Positions 36,093 to 45,538 of a stretch of 64,000 nt of DNA are shown in pieces (the first letter of the stretch is position 1; each line of letters opens with the position of its first letter). Below the pieces are notes generated by a model. The model saw only the letters and a program-made list of their open reading frames with translations, did no database searches and was not told the origin of the DNA. The stretch is from Paenibacillus polymyxa M1 (GTDB taxonomy: Bacteria; Bacillota; Bacilli; Paenibacillales; Paenibacillaceae): positions 5,574,501 through 5,638,500 of the forward strand of contig NC_017542.1 of assembly GCF_000237325.1 (NCBI RefSeq). The letters run 5' to 3'. Both the position numbers and the translations under genes were made by a program.

Positions 36093-36162
36093 TTCAAATA
36101 CCTCTCGTAATAAAAGGTGAAATTGTTAAGGAAATAACAATCTCACCTTCTTTAATTTTTAA

Positions 36163-36570
36163 TTATTCTTGGCTACCGCCGTAAAAAGTTCTCGCTACAA
36201 GAATAGCTTCACCATAACCAGTGACAGCCCTGGTACGATCCCACCCCCATTGTCTGTCGCTATCAAGACGTACACTTCCTGCCCAAGTTAATTGTGCTCT
36301 GGAATAGTGGTATTCACCCTCCCACTTTGTTATAGCAACTGCTCTTTCTAAATCTGAATTTCCTGGCTTAGCTTCCGTATAACCTTGGTGATCTGGAACA
36401 CTTTTCGCAGCACGTAAGGAAAGCTCTTGACGAGAATTATTATTAGAAAAATTACCCTTCCCTTCAATCCAACCTCCTTCAATGGTACTAGAAGCATAAG
36501 CAGAGGCGGAAATTGAACCAATAATAGCAACAACCGCTAAGGACTTAATTAACTTTTTAGTAAACTTCAT
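36163..36570 (-). CDS. Small exported Trp-rich protein, candidate bacteriocin
   Basis: 135 residues. The signal peptide MKFTKKLIKSLAVVAIIGSI is cut near SAYA-SS, leaving about 108 residues. The mature part is polar, Trp/Tyr-rich and probably beta-stranded (IEGGWIEGKGN, ITKWEGEYHYSRAQLTWAGSV, RQWGWDRTRAV), with no Cys, so no disulfide or lanthionine. A Sec-exported, Trp-rich small protein encoded immediately before a MacB-type transporter resembles the lactococcin 972 arrangement, but I cannot see a decisive family motif. Alternatives are a cell-envelope stress protein or transporter cargo. GGAGGAAGAG lies before ATG 36570. Confidence 0.7.
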   Translation of the reverse strand: MKFTKKLIKSLAVVAIIGSISASAYASSTIEGGWIEGKGNFSNNNSRQELSLRAAKSVPDHQGYTEAKPGNSDLERAVAITKWEGEYHYSRAQLTWAGSVRLDSDRQWGWDRTRAVTGYGEAILVARTFYGGSQE

Positions 36571-36781
36571 ACTCTTCCTCCAATAAAAAATTAGTTATAT
36601 TTGAAAGCTGGCCAGCTATTCAAAACTTCGTTAGTGTTAAGATATCCTAGACTATTTCTTCTTATTATTGATTTTTAGTATATATTCATATTTACCATAT
36701 AATAGAAGGGGAGTATATAGCGAAAAATGAAATTTTTTGTAGAAAAATGATTTATTTAGGTTTTTTACACTTTTGAAGGTT

Positions 36782-38545
36782 TTACACCCGATCCGCAGGA
36801 ATCATTATACGAATCTCCGTACCTTCGCCGGGTGCACTGCGAATGGCGAGCTCAAAGCGTTTCCCGTAGTAAAGTTTTAGACGATAGATGACATTTTGCA
36901 GACCTATACGCTCACCCATTTCTTCCTGCCTTTGCATGTAACCATATAAGCGCTGCACCTGTTCCACAGACATGCCAACCCCATCATCCCGAACCGTTAG
37001 AATCAGTCGTCCTTCCTCATGCTCAAAAAGAATCTCAATGCGTCCCCCATGCTTTAGCGGCTCAATGCCGTGGATACTTGCATTTTCAACCAGCGTCAGT
37101 ACGACCATTTTGGGTATCAGATTGTCCAAGTCTTCAGAGCGCGCCTGTACATCGTACTGTATTCGCTCACCAAAGCGATATTGTTGGATTTCCAGAAAAC
37201 AACGGATCAACTCCAACTCGTCCCGCAAAGTAACTCGATCCTTGTTCCACACCAGCGAATTGCGGAAAATCCGTGCCATGTTATGAATAATGCGGGCTGT
37301 CTCATCCTCATGCTTCATCAGGCTTCGCATGCGAATCGTCTCCAGCGCATTGAACAGAAAATGGGGGTTGATCTGGCTGTGAAGTGCATTCAGCTGGGCA
37401 TGTCTACGCTGAATCTCTAGATTTTTTCGCTGAATATCGGCCATATAAACATCGTTAATCAGTCGTTTGATTCTCAGCGTCATCCGATTAAATTCACCTG
37501 TTAGCTGTCCGATTTCATCACTCGACTCCATACCTGGAATGAGTTCAAAATGCTGATTTTTCACCTTTTTCACATGTTTCAAAATGCGATGAAGCCGCAC
37601 GTTCAGCGAACGTGTAATCCAAATAATGATCAAGGTGGGCAGCAGCATATTCACACAGGTTAACAAGAGCGCAAAATTGCGAGGTTCCTGCATTTCATAC
37701 AGCACTTCATCCCTTGATACTGCGGCCACAATGCTCCAGCCGTTCAGATTATTCGTAAGTACATAACTGGTCTTGAACTCCATGGTGTTCTCGGGCAGCT
37801 TGAGGGTACTATAGGCCACGCTTTTATGGTTTATATCCACCTTGGGATCATTTGTGTATTCAATTTCTCCCCGTTCGTTAAGCAGGAAGAGACTCCCCTG
37901 TAAATTCAGGTTATTGAAAATCTCCCGAATGGACGACATTCGCAGCTCTATTTTTAGTATTTTTTCACGACCACTTGGGGAATAAAAGTAGTTCATCCGT
38001 CGAATCAGGCTGAAGGGGTGTGTCTGCTCGTCGGTACTGTCGTCGGTACGGACAAATATAGGCTTGGACTGGCGTCCAGGCGGGATTTGGGTATACCAGG
38101 GGAAGCTTTTGACCCTCTCATCTATAAAGCTGATTCCCCCGGAATTCAGCAGCGTTGAATTATCAGTGTAGATCGTAATTCCACCTACGGATTGGTACAC
38201 AGGGCTGTACGTATTGTTTAAGATACGACGTAAATAAGTGTCATAAACAGCAATATAGTCAGCAGGGTGGGGATATGTTTCTTCCAACACCTCATTGAGT
38301 CGATAATCGGTATAAAAGATAGACGAGATTTCCATCGCATCTTCAAATTCCCGGTGAAATTCAATTTTAATTTGTTCCAGTGCGCGCGTAATATCCTGAA
38401 TACGCTGTTCCTTCACATTTTGCGAGGTAACATGGTAAAAGATCAGATTGGTCAGCACTATAGGTGTAAAAACACAGAGGAAATAAAGCAGCAGCATTTT
38501 ATCTCGCAGCCGTATATGATCCAGGATAGTTCTCAGCCTCTTCAT
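36782..38545 (-). CDS. YesM-type sensor histidine kinase
   Basis: 587 residues. Membrane segments at about 17-38 and 290-312 enclose an extracytoplasmic sensor domain; a HAMP domain follows (about 312-365), then the LytS/YesM-type kinase core with the phosphorylated His in LHSQINPHFLFNALETIRMRS (about 390) and the ATPase domain (ENASIHGIEPLKHGG N-box, DDGVGM G1 box, IGLQNVIYRLKLYYG G2 box). It should sense an extracellular oligosaccharide and phosphorylate the adjacent AraC-type regulator. The gene overlaps that regulator by 4 bp (ATGA). Probable target: the lpl/xylanase operon to its left, although an ABC operon now lies between them. Confidence 0.9.
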   Translation of the reverse strand: MKRLRTILDHIRLRDKMLLLYFLCVFTPIVLTNLIFYHVTSQNVKEQRIQDITRALEQIKIEFHREFEDAMEISSIFYTDYRLNEVLEETYPHPADYIAVYDTYLRRILNNTYSPVYQSVGGITIYTDNSTLLNSGGISFIDERVKSFPWYTQIPPGRQSKPIFVRTDDSTDEQTHPFSLIRRMNYFYSPSGREKILKIELRMSSIREIFNNLNLQGSLFLLNERGEIEYTNDPKVDINHKSVAYSTLKLPENTMEFKTSYVLTNNLNGWSIVAAVSRDEVLYEMQEPRNFALLLTCVNMLLPTLIIIWITRSLNVRLHRILKHVKKVKNQHFELIPGMESSDEIGQLTGEFNRMTLRIKRLINDVYMADIQRKNLEIQRRHAQLNALHSQINPHFLFNALETIRMRSLMKHEDETARIIHNMARIFRNSLVWNKDRVTLRDELELIRCFLEIQQYRFGERIQYDVQARSEDLDNLIPKMVVLTLVENASIHGIEPLKHGGRIEILFEHEEGRLILTVRDDGVGMSVEQVQRLYGYMQRQEEMGERIGLQNVIYRLKLYYGKRFELAIRSAPGEGTEIRIMIPADRV

Positions 38546-40173
38546 TCGCCGGACCTCTCTGGCTCGTACCCAACACTCAGGCTATTGCGGTATTCACTTG
38601 GCGTGACGTGCGCCAGCTTTTCAAACTGAGTCACAAAATAGTCTGAACTGCCGAAGCCCACGCGCTCCGCAATTTCATATATACGCAGATCCGTCTGCCG
38701 TAGCAGGCGTTTCGCCTCCTGAATGCGTAATTTCAGCAGGAATTCGTTAAAGTACACCCCGTATGTTTTTCTGAACAATTGACCGAGGTATACCGGATTC
38801 ATGTAAAAGCGGGCCGCAATACTTTTCAGACTTATATTCTCGTCAGCATGCTGCTCAATGTAAGCACGGATATGCTGGATTCCTCCCTGCTGACATTCCT
38901 TGCGCAGCGTCCCAATATATTTTCCACTTTCCTCGGCAAAGGCTGTAAACAATCGCTGGAGTTCACCCAGCGACAGATTCATATCCTGCCAGTTGATCAT
39001 CGGTTCCAGCGACTGAATTGAGCGCTCATTTCCCTGCATGTTTTGAATGACCCGCACGATACTAAGAACGCATTGATGCAGACTCATTTTCATAGCCTCA
39101 GGGGCATAATGCTCTTCCCGAAAGCTGCTAAATAAATAATCTACGGTCGCACGCAGCTCTTCCAATTGGAGTTCCTCGATCTGCTCTGTCAAGCTATCGA
39201 GTACGTCCTGACGAATGGTCCTATAGTGGAGGGGTGGCATTTCTCCCTGCAGATAGACAACAATACCACTATGGTCATGAATGTATTTATGGAGAACTGC
39301 CTCCTTTGCACTGGCATAGGACTGCTGGATATCCCGCAACTGATTCACAGGACTTCCCGCATAAACGAACACCCGACTTCCCAACCGGTCTTTTAGTGAC
39401 TCCATCCCCTCTATCTCCTGTTGTAGCGCTTTCATAAAAACTTCCACCTTGGCTTCAAAACACTCTAAAAAGAAGTCCGGTACGATAAGACCAATCCGGT
39501 TACGATGCTCATGGACATAGAGAGGGTACTTGCTGCCCATTAAACGATGAAGCGCTTGCTCTATAAGTTCCCGGAACTGGAAAAGTGATAGCATGACGCC
39601 ATCGTCACTGGAGTGCCAAGGATGCTGATCGTTCAGCTCGACGAGTACATAGTACATATACGTGGCTTCTCCAAGCCGCAACTGTTGCTCCCAATGTGTC
39701 ACCACTGCATCATCCACTGGGTTCATCATCATCGTCTCTAGCAGCCCGCCTGTAAGGTGGTTCTGATATCGCTGCGCGTTCTGTTGTTCACGGTGCAATC
39801 TTTCACTCAGCTTGCGCAGTGTAGCCGAAAAGTCCTCATCATCAACCGGCTTAAGTATAAAATCATGAACTCCATAGCGGAGTGCCTGCTGCGCATAAGC
39901 AAAATCACTGTAGCCGCTCATGATAATAAAAGCAGGATGTTGGGTACTCCGTTCGAGTACAGATCGAATCAGCTCTAATCCATCCAGCACAGGCATACGA
40001 ATATCGGTAATGATCAGGTCTGGGTGAAGACGACTGATTAGCTCCAGCGCATCCTCACCGTTATCAGCTTCACCCACGATTTCAAAGCCACAGATTTCCC
40101 AATCGACAAGTTGAATCAGCCCTTTGCGGGTGAAAATTTCATCATCCACTACAATGGCTCGATGCAGCTTCAT
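38542..40173 (-). CDS. YesN-type response regulator, AraC family
   Basis: 543 residues. N-terminal receiver domain (1-125) with acidic pocket VVDDE, phosphorylated Asp57 in LIITDIRMPVLDG and Lys in FILKPVDDEDF. A variable linker domain follows, and the last about 100 residues form a double AraC helix-turn-helix (IRAYIEQHADENISLKSIAARFYMN and YEIAERVGFGSSDYFVTQFEKLAHVTPSEYR). Partner of the adjacent kinase. In Paenibacillus xylan clusters such regulators activate lpl importers and xylanases. Confidence 0.92.
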   Translation of the reverse strand: MKLHRAIVVDDEIFTRKGLIQLVDWEICGFEIVGEADNGEDALELISRLHPDLIITDIRMPVLDGLELIRSVLERSTQHPAFIIMSGYSDFAYAQQALRYGVHDFILKPVDDEDFSATLRKLSERLHREQQNAQRYQNHLTGGLLETMMMNPVDDAVVTHWEQQLRLGEATYMYYVLVELNDQHPWHSSDDGVMLSLFQFRELIEQALHRLMGSKYPLYVHEHRNRIGLIVPDFFLECFEAKVEVFMKALQQEIEGMESLKDRLGSRVFVYAGSPVNQLRDIQQSYASAKEAVLHKYIHDHSGIVVYLQGEMPPLHYRTIRQDVLDSLTEQIEELQLEELRATVDYLFSSFREEHYAPEAMKMSLHQCVLSIVRVIQNMQGNERSIQSLEPMINWQDMNLSLGELQRLFTAFAEESGKYIGTLRKECQQGGIQHIRAYIEQHADENISLKSIAARFYMNPVYLGQLFRKTYGVYFNEFLLKLRIQEAKRLLRQTDLRIYEIAERVGFGSSDYFVTQFEKLAHVTPSEYRNSLSVGYEPERSGE

Positions 40174-40554
40174 AACCTGCTTCCTCCTTTCGATGAAACG
40201 TCATTTTATTGGGGTTAACTACTTTACGAGCCTTGCACGATATTCCAGCTGGAGAAAAATGGCCTTTAAAACGTATTGTGGCACTTCGGAAGCCATTTGT
40301 ACAGACGGGATTTCATCATAAGGTCGCTCCAAAGCGTGAAAACTATTGCCCCCAGCTTCTTCCTCACTGAACACAACCGTGACCTACTGTGGCTTAGACA
40401 TTCAGCGCTGTCACAGGTACAGTAATCCCGCTAGACAGCCGGTTTATAGCGTATTCCGGGGTGTGACTCTCCAATACAAAAGCCGCCTGGTCTAAATGAC
40501 CAAGCGGCTTTTGTATGTTTGGACTGCAGTTCCTCTTCTTGCAATTTCTATACT
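40174..40554. other. Intergenic region upstream of the response regulator
   Basis: 381 bp without a gene. It holds the leftward promoter of the two-component operon and the terminator of the cupin gene (40476-40515). No other structure or operator was recognised. Confidence 0.5.
40476..40515 (-). terminator. Terminator of the cupin gene
   Basis: ACAAAAGCCGC and GCGGCTTTTGT with inner TGGTC/GACCA form a long, nearly perfect hairpin, with T-runs in both directions. Confidence 0.85.
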
Positions 40555-40896
40555 TTATATATTTTGTGCATAGCTTTCACTTGGCGTTTTGGTCAACACC
40601 ACATGCAGGCTGGAATTCGCTTCCGCACTACCACGATAGGAAAAGTGCTCATCTCCTGTAATATGGATCATATCCCCTTGGACAACTTCCGTTTCTTCAC
40701 CATTTACAGTTACAGTACCGCTTCCTTCCAGAACAAGCAAATATACATTCGCTCCTGGATGATTATGTGTTGGTAGCTCAGCATTAGGGGTGAAGTTGAG
40801 AATAAAAATGACATTGTCGGCTTCCTTATGCACAATTCGTTTTGTAAATGCAGCTTCTTTATATTCCTGAAATTGAATGAGGTTTGATTTTTTCAT
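40555..40896 (-). CDS. Small cupin-fold protein
   Basis: 113 residues, a single cupin barrel. The two metal motifs are THNHPGANVYLLVLEGSGTVTVNG (HxHx(n)E-type: His-His and Glu) and QGDMIHITGDEHFSYRG with the last His. It may bind a metal or small ligand; no enzymatic class is clear. It has AGGAGAG upstream and is divergent from the flavodiiron operon, sharing the 210-bp region with the Fnr box, so it could be co-regulated by oxygen or NO. Confidence 0.82.
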   Translation of the reverse strand: MKKSNLIQFQEYKEAAFTKRIVHKEADNVIFILNFTPNAELPTHNHPGANVYLLVLEGSGTVTVNGEETEVVQGDMIHITGDEHFSYRGSAEANSSLHVVLTKTPSESYAQNI

Positions 40897-40969
40897 GTAG
40901 ATTCACTCTCCTGTTTGTAATTGGATTGGGCCTATATAGTCTTATTGTATTTGATTATTACGCTCGTCT

Positions 40970-40985
40970 TGTGATTGCGATCACA
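40970..40985. promoter_or_regulatory. Perfect Fnr-type box before the flavodiiron operon
   Basis: TGTGA-TTGCGA-TCACA is an exact match to the Fnr consensus TGTGA-N6-TCACA used by Bacillus Fnr. A -10-like TAAATA lies about 25 bp downstream, placing the box near -40, the position of a class II activator. The Crp/Fnr-type gene at 43797 is the natural candidate binder. Confidence 0.75.
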
Positions 40986-41111
40986 AACATAAATTTAAGT
41001 CATAAATACTTTGAAATATTCAAAAATTTGATTTCAATCATCTTTTTCATCATCACATCCAACTAAAATCGAATTGTGTCAGACAAACCAAAAAAGCAGG
41101 AGGTTATTCCT

Positions 41112-42347
41112 ATGAAACCAGGATTTAAGCTGGCAAAGGATATTTATTGGGTAGGAAAAATTGATAATCGTGAGGTCCCCTTTCATCGTCTTCTACTATC
41201 AAAGGGTACAACATATAATGCATATCTGCTGAAAACAGGAAAACCAACTATTGTAGATACCGTAGATATGGCGTTCGGCAGAGAATTTGCAGAAGCTGTA
41301 GCGGAATTAATCGACCCGTTGGATATTCAATATATAATCGTCAATCACACGGAACCGGATCACTCCGGCGGGTTAGCGGCACTTGCTTCCAAGGCAGCAA
41401 ACGCCACAATTGTCTGCACGGAGATTGCCGTTCCGGAAATTCAGCAGATGTACAAGCTCCAGCATCGGAATTTCCTCGTCATCAAGGATGGGGATCAACT
41501 CGATATTGGAGGCAAGACACTGCTGTTCAAGGAAACACCTTATCTCCATACAGAAGAAACTATGATTACGTATTGCATCGAAGACAAAATCTTGTTCCCT
41601 TGCGATATTTTCAGCACACACGTGGCTGTAGAACATCTATTTGCCGATGAGGCCGGCTTTGATATCACCGAGGATTTTATCGGATACTATCAGGCTATTA
41701 TTCATCCTCATCGCAGATATGTGCGTACATTAATCGAAGCTGTATCTGACTTGGATATTGAGATGATTGCTCCTTCCCACGGCTTCGCGATCCGACATGA
41801 TATTGCCAAATTTATTGATTTGTACGCATCGATGAGCACCGAAACCAAGGATGATAAAAAAGTAGCGATTGTTTATGCCACCTTAAAAAATAATACTAAA
41901 AAAATGGCAAACATCCTGAGAGATTGCTTTTTGGAGAACCAAATCAAGGTGGAGCTATGGGATGTAGATAAAGCGGATGAAACCGAGATATTAAATAGTA
42001 TTACCTCAGCGGATGCTGTTTTCGTCGGCAGCTCTACCAAATATGCCGACATGACAGGCAAATTGGAAGATCTGCTGCAAAAAATGCAAAAAATGAATTT
42101 GGAAGGTAAGCTGGCTGCCGCCTTTGGTTCCTACGGCTGGAGCGGTGAAGCCATTGAAGTCGTACAGGATTACTTGAACGGTACTAATATGAAAGTCCAA
42201 AGCACTTCAGATGTAATCAAGTCAACGGGTATGACGCATGTGGAATTCCCAGTACGCATTCGCTTCTCTCCTACAGAAGTTGAAAAAGTGAAAAAAATTA
42301 AAAATGCCGCTGAATTTGTCTCAGATCTGCTGCTTAGTGTTATTTGA
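41112..42347 (+). CDS. Flavodiiron protein (A-type flavoprotein, NO/O2 reductase)
   Basis: 411 residues from ATG 41112, eight bases after AGGAGG; the frame opens earlier but without a ribosome site. N-terminal beta-lactamase-like domain with the diiron ligands in NHTEPDHSGG (HxExDH), LHTEE, LFPCDIFSTH and PSHGFAIRHD; C-terminal flavodoxin domain (about 260-405) with FMN loops YATLKNNTKKM, GSSTKYADM and FGSYGWSGEA. It reduces nitric oxide to N2O or oxygen to water. It heads a cluster with a rubredoxin reductase and rubredoxin, the usual electron chain, and has an Fnr box upstream. Confidence 0.93.
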   Translation: MKPGFKLAKDIYWVGKIDNREVPFHRLLLSKGTTYNAYLLKTGKPTIVDTVDMAFGREFAEAVAELIDPLDIQYIIVNHTEPDHSGGLAALASKAANATIVCTEIAVPEIQQMYKLQHRNFLVIKDGDQLDIGGKTLLFKETPYLHTEETMITYCIEDKILFPCDIFSTHVAVEHLFADEAGFDITEDFIGYYQAIIHPHRRYVRTLIEAVSDLDIEMIAPSHGFAIRHDIAKFIDLYASMSTETKDDKKVAIVYATLKNNTKKMANILRDCFLENQIKVELWDVDKADETEILNSITSADAVFVGSSTKYADMTGKLEDLLQKMQKMNLEGKLAAAFGSYGWSGEAIEVVQDYLNGTNMKVQSTSDVIKSTGMTHVEFPVRIRFSPTEVEKVKKIKNAAEFVSDLLLSVI

Positions 42348-42383
42348 GCACAGGAAGCTTAGAGGGAATAGGAGAGATGCCGA

Positions 42384-43577
42384 ATGGATAACCAACATTA
42401 CGTTATCATCGGAGGGGGCGTGGCCGCTGTCAACGCGGCAAAAGCGATTAGAGATCATGATGAGCTAGCAGAAATTTCTATTTACGGGGAAGAGTCCTCC
42501 CTTCCATATAACAGAGTCAAGCTTTCGAAGGCACTATTCACTGACTTGCACAGCGACAAAATCCTGATTAAAAAGGAAAAGTGGTTTGCTAGTCAACGGA
42601 TTCATGTGTATTCCGGCGTAAAGATCGCGGCGATACACGCAGAGGACTGCACCATCGAAACAGCCAACGGGCAAACCGTTGCTTATGACAAGCTGCTGCT
42701 GTGTACAGGAGCCCACAACCGTAAGCTTGTGCTGGACGGAGCTTCACTAAGGAACGTTCACAATATTCGGTTTCGACAAGATGCAGACAGACTTAAAACG
42801 GAATTGCGACAAGGTGACCGGATATGTATCATCGGCGGTGGTATTCAGGGTGTAGAAACCGCATGGTCCTTCCAGCAAGCCGGATATGCCGTTACCATTC
42901 TGGAAGCTTCGCAACGGCTCATGCCTCGCCAGCTAGATGAAAAGGCATCCGCTATTTTGACCCGCCGAGTTATCGAACAGGGTACCCAGGTGTGCCTTGG
43001 GCAAGGCGTAAAGCGTATTACAGGCACAGATCATGTAGAGGGCGTAGAACTGCAGGACGGCACTGTTATTCCCTGCGAACATGTCGTGTACTCTATCGGA
43101 ATTGTACCTAATACGGAGCTTGCTCGCCAAATCGGCCTTGATATTGGACAAGGCATTCTGGTGAATGCGCAGATGGAGACCAGCTCCGCCCATATATATG
43201 CGGCAGGTGATGTAGCCGAGTTCCACAATAGAGTAGATGGATTATGGGAAAGTGCTATGGAGCAAGGGAAAATAGCAGGCACTAATATGGCGGGTACCTC
43301 CACAGCTTACCAGCGTCCTCTTCCTGTCACCCTGTCCAACAGCTATGAAAGCCCCTTGTTTTCCATCGGTCTGGTAGACGAACAAGTCTGTGACACCAGC
43401 CTGACCCGTGAAAATCAAGTTTCTTATACACGTATGTTCATACAAAACGGCTCTATCTGCGGTGTGATCGGCTTTGGGGATGCTCTCGCTTCACTTCCAT
43501 ATAAAACAGCCATTATCCAAGGACTCAGTCCGGATGCACCAGAGCTTACAAAAATTTTGGATGACAAGGAGAACTAA
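42384..43577 (+). CDS. FAD-dependent rubredoxin reductase-like oxidoreductase
   Basis: 397 residues. FAD motif [21 protein letters not shown] at the N-terminus, [16 protein letters not shown] (pyridine-nucleotide disulphide family, rubredoxin/nitrite reductase group), NADH motif [21 protein letters not shown] about 145 and [12 protein letters not shown] about 270. It should pass electrons from NAD(P)H to the rubredoxin encoded 3 bp downstream. Start ATG 42384 follows the flavodiiron stop by 36 bp, with GGAGAG upstream. Confidence 0.9.
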   Translation: MDNQHYVIIGGGVAAVNAAKAIRDHDELAEISIYGEESSLPYNRVKLSKALFTDLHSDKILIKKEKWFASQRIHVYSGVKIAAIHAEDCTIETANGQTVAYDKLLLCTGAHNRKLVLDGASLRNVHNIRFRQDADRLKTELRQGDRICIIGGGIQGVETAWSFQQAGYAVTILEASQRLMPRQLDEKASAILTRRVIEQGTQVCLGQGVKRITGTDHVEGVELQDGTVIPCEHVVYSIGIVPNTELARQIGLDIGQGILVNAQMETSSAHIYAAGDVAEFHNRVDGLWESAMEQGKIAGTNMAGTSTAYQRPLPVTLSNSYESPLFSIGLVDEQVCDTSLTRENQVSYTRMFIQNGSICGVIGFGDALASLPYKTAIIQGLSPDAPELTKILDDKEN

Positions 43578-43579
43578 AG

Positions 43580-43750
43580 ATGAAAAAATATGTATGTCAG
43601 CCCTGTGGATACGTTTATGATCCTGCTATGGGTGACCCTGATGAAGACGTCATGCCAGGTACAGCGTTCGAAGACCTTCCGGAAGACTGGGTTTGTCCAG
43701 TCTGCGGTGAGGATCAAAGCCATTTTGCCCCTATAGATGATGCAGAATAA
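43580..43750 (+). CDS. Rubredoxin
   Basis: 56 residues with the two iron-binding loops C6-x-x-C9-G and C39-P-x-C42-G, and the family core [27 protein letters not shown]. One Fe(Cys)4 centre. It carries single electrons from the preceding reductase to the flavodiiron protein. The start codon lies 3 bp after the reductase stop, after AAGGAG, so translation is coupled. Confidence 0.95.
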   Translation: MKKYVCQPCGYVYDPAMGDPDEDVMPGTAFEDLPEDWVCPVCGEDQSHFAPIDDAE

Positions 43751-43796
43751 CAAGAACACGCTATACTTTCTAGTTTCCGGTTGATGAATGGAGTGA

Positions 43797-44516
43797 ATGA
43801 ATGTGAATGAGATGTCCTGCCCCTGCCAGTGTGAACAGGAGCCCTGTGCCCGCAAAGTGCCTATCTTTTCCTCTTTGTCCTGCGAAGATTTGTGTAAGGT
43901 TAGCTCTATGATCCGGCACCGAAAATATCAGAAAGGCGAGGCCTTGATTGTCGAGGAACAGGCTTCCGATACGCTGTACATTATTAAAAGCGGGCATGTT
44001 AAGCTGCTGAAGATGACACCTCAGGGCAAAGAACAAATTCTGCACATTCTGACAACTGGCGATTTTTTTGGTGAGTTAAATATATTTAATAACGACGAGT
44101 TGAGCAATTTTAGTGCGTACGCCTTAAAGGATACTGATATTTGTATGCTTACTAAAGATGATATGGATGAGTTGATCCGCAACAATCCCGATATCTCTTT
44201 GAGGCTGCTCAAAACGATTACCAAACGCTTGGCACATACCGAAAACCTGGCTCAAAGCCTGGCTACCAAAGACCCGGAAATCCGTATCGCCTACATGATT
44301 CTCGAACTCGGACATAAATACGGCAAGCCGGACGGCTCCTATATTAAAATAAATCTCCCCCTTTCACGCGAAGAGATGGCTAATTATGTGGGTGTCACTC
44401 GTGAAACGATCAGCCGAAAATTCGGAAAATTTGAACAGCTGGGGATTATTCATATCAAGGGTACACGTGAGATTACCATCCGCGATGTACAGAAACTGAA
44501 CGAATATATGGATTGA
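43797..44516 (+). CDS. Crp/Fnr-family regulator with N-terminal Cys cluster
   Basis: 239 residues. N-terminal Cys residues 8, 10, 12 and 17 (SCPCQCEQEPC) could hold an oxygen-sensitive iron-sulfur cluster, followed by the cyclic-nucleotide-type barrel (GHVKLLKMTPQGKEQILHILTTGDFFGELNIF) and a helix-turn-helix SREEMANYVGVTRETISRKFGKFEQ whose ETISR recognition segment fits TGTGA half sites. It probably senses O2/NO and activates the flavodiiron operon through the perfect box at 40970. The start ATG 43797 is close to GGAG; in-frame GTG 43803 is an alternative that keeps the Cys cluster. Confidence 0.88.
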   Translation: MNVNEMSCPCQCEQEPCARKVPIFSSLSCEDLCKVSSMIRHRKYQKGEALIVEEQASDTLYIIKSGHVKLLKMTPQGKEQILHILTTGDFFGELNIFNNDELSNFSAYALKDTDICMLTKDDMDELIRNNPDISLRLLKTITKRLAHTENLAQSLATKDPEIRIAYMILELGHKYGKPDGSYIKINLPLSREEMANYVGVTRETISRKFGKFEQLGIIHIKGTREITIRDVQKLNEYMD

Positions 44517-44552
44517 GACACATGGATACCAGGTTGCTCTGGCATGAGGACA

Positions 44553-44630
44553 AGAAAACCGCTTCTTTAACTTATGGATTGTAGTTGATTTATCAACCAC
44601 TTTCATGTTGTTAAAGGGCGGTTTCTTTTA
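44553..44630 (+). terminator. Large terminator after the Fnr-type gene
   Basis: GAAAACCGC and CTTTAAC on the left pair with GTTAAAG and CGGTTTC on the right; a nested GTTGAT/ATCAAC hairpin lies in the loop, and CTTTTATT follows. Confidence 0.75.
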
Positions 44631-44786
44631 TTCTGTGCATTTGGCCATTAGCTATTCTGTAAAACAACAATAGAAACCGTAGGCCTGTTTTTGCGTAGTA
44701 ATACAAAGTTTATAAGCCTGAAATCAAGCCAAGATTTCTGTGTCTTCATACTCTTTATAAAATAAGCAAAATGGGGAGGAATAGAT

Positions 44787-45452
44787 ATGGCGGATCATCA
44801 AACCAGCAAGGATATTTTTCGAGAATGTTGCTCTAGGATTGCTGCAGCCTGTGAGCCTTGCGGATTCAAATACTATAAATCCAGGCGAAGCATGGTCAAG
44901 CACGTGGACCCCTTTACGGCCGAGGTGCGTTTTTCGAGTAATGCTTTCAATGTGGCCGGCAGCCATTTGGAGTTTAATGTAAATTGCCAAATCATGAATA
45001 CGCAAAGCGGAAAAGTATATTGGGCTATCAGCTTGAGCAGCTTCCGGAACAAAGGCAAGGTATGGAATCTGGCCAAGGAAACGTCTCGGGAGAAGGAATT
45101 GGCGGAAATTATCACATTGATTCGAGACAAGGTCGTTCCTTTGGTGGACAAGTATGGTGCTAATCTCGACGAGGTGCTTGAACAAGCCATCTTGACCGGA
45201 TGGTTTTTGCCACAGTCGAATCCCATGGAATTCTATGTGCTGGACGTTTTGGATCTGGTGGTTGATTTCGGATCGCCGGTACAGGTAACCGAATGTGCGC
45301 ACCGATACATCCGTCATTTATCGGAGGAAATGCAGAACACCTTCAGGAAAGATTATGAAGCCTATCAAAGGGATGAACAAGCTGCCAGCACGATAGCATT
45401 CCGCAAATTGATCCCTCTTATGGAGGAGAGAAGCATTTCCTTGCCGCAGTGA
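44787..45452 (+). CDS. Hypothetical protein, DUF4304-like
   Basis: 221 residues, soluble, beginning with a helix SKDIFRECCSRIAAACEPCGFKYYKSRRSMVKH, a pattern like the DUF4304 group in which an N-terminal amphipathic helix precedes a mixed alpha/beta domain (VRFSSNAFNVAGSHLEFNVNCQI). I do not recognise a firmly described family and no catalytic motif stands out. A strong GGGGAGG precedes ATG 44787. Monocistronic, with its own terminator. Confidence 0.7.
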   Translation: MADHQTSKDIFRECCSRIAAACEPCGFKYYKSRRSMVKHVDPFTAEVRFSSNAFNVAGSHLEFNVNCQIMNTQSGKVYWAISLSSFRNKGKVWNLAKETSREKELAEIITLIRDKVVPLVDKYGANLDEVLEQAILTGWFLPQSNPMEFYVLDVLDLVVDFGSPVQVTECAHRYIRHLSEEMQNTFRKDYEAYQRDEQAASTIAFRKLIPLMEERSISLPQ

Positions 45453-45503
45453 AATGAAAGGATATTAGCGCGCCGTATTGAGAACGTGCCTTCATCGCTG
45501 GAA

Positions 45504-45536
45504 GATGGGCGATCACCTGTGTGGTGACCGCCCATC
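45504..45536. terminator. Bidirectional terminator between convergent genes
   Basis: GATGGGCG and TCACC pair with GGTGA and CGCCCATC around a short loop, between the hypothetical gene and the membrane glycosyltransferase gene. Confidence 0.7.
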
Positions 45537-45538
45537 AC

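Noticed and set aside
36348..36533. 61-codon frame overlapping the Trp-rich protein gene
   Set aside because: Same strand, other frame, no ribosome site; a shadow.
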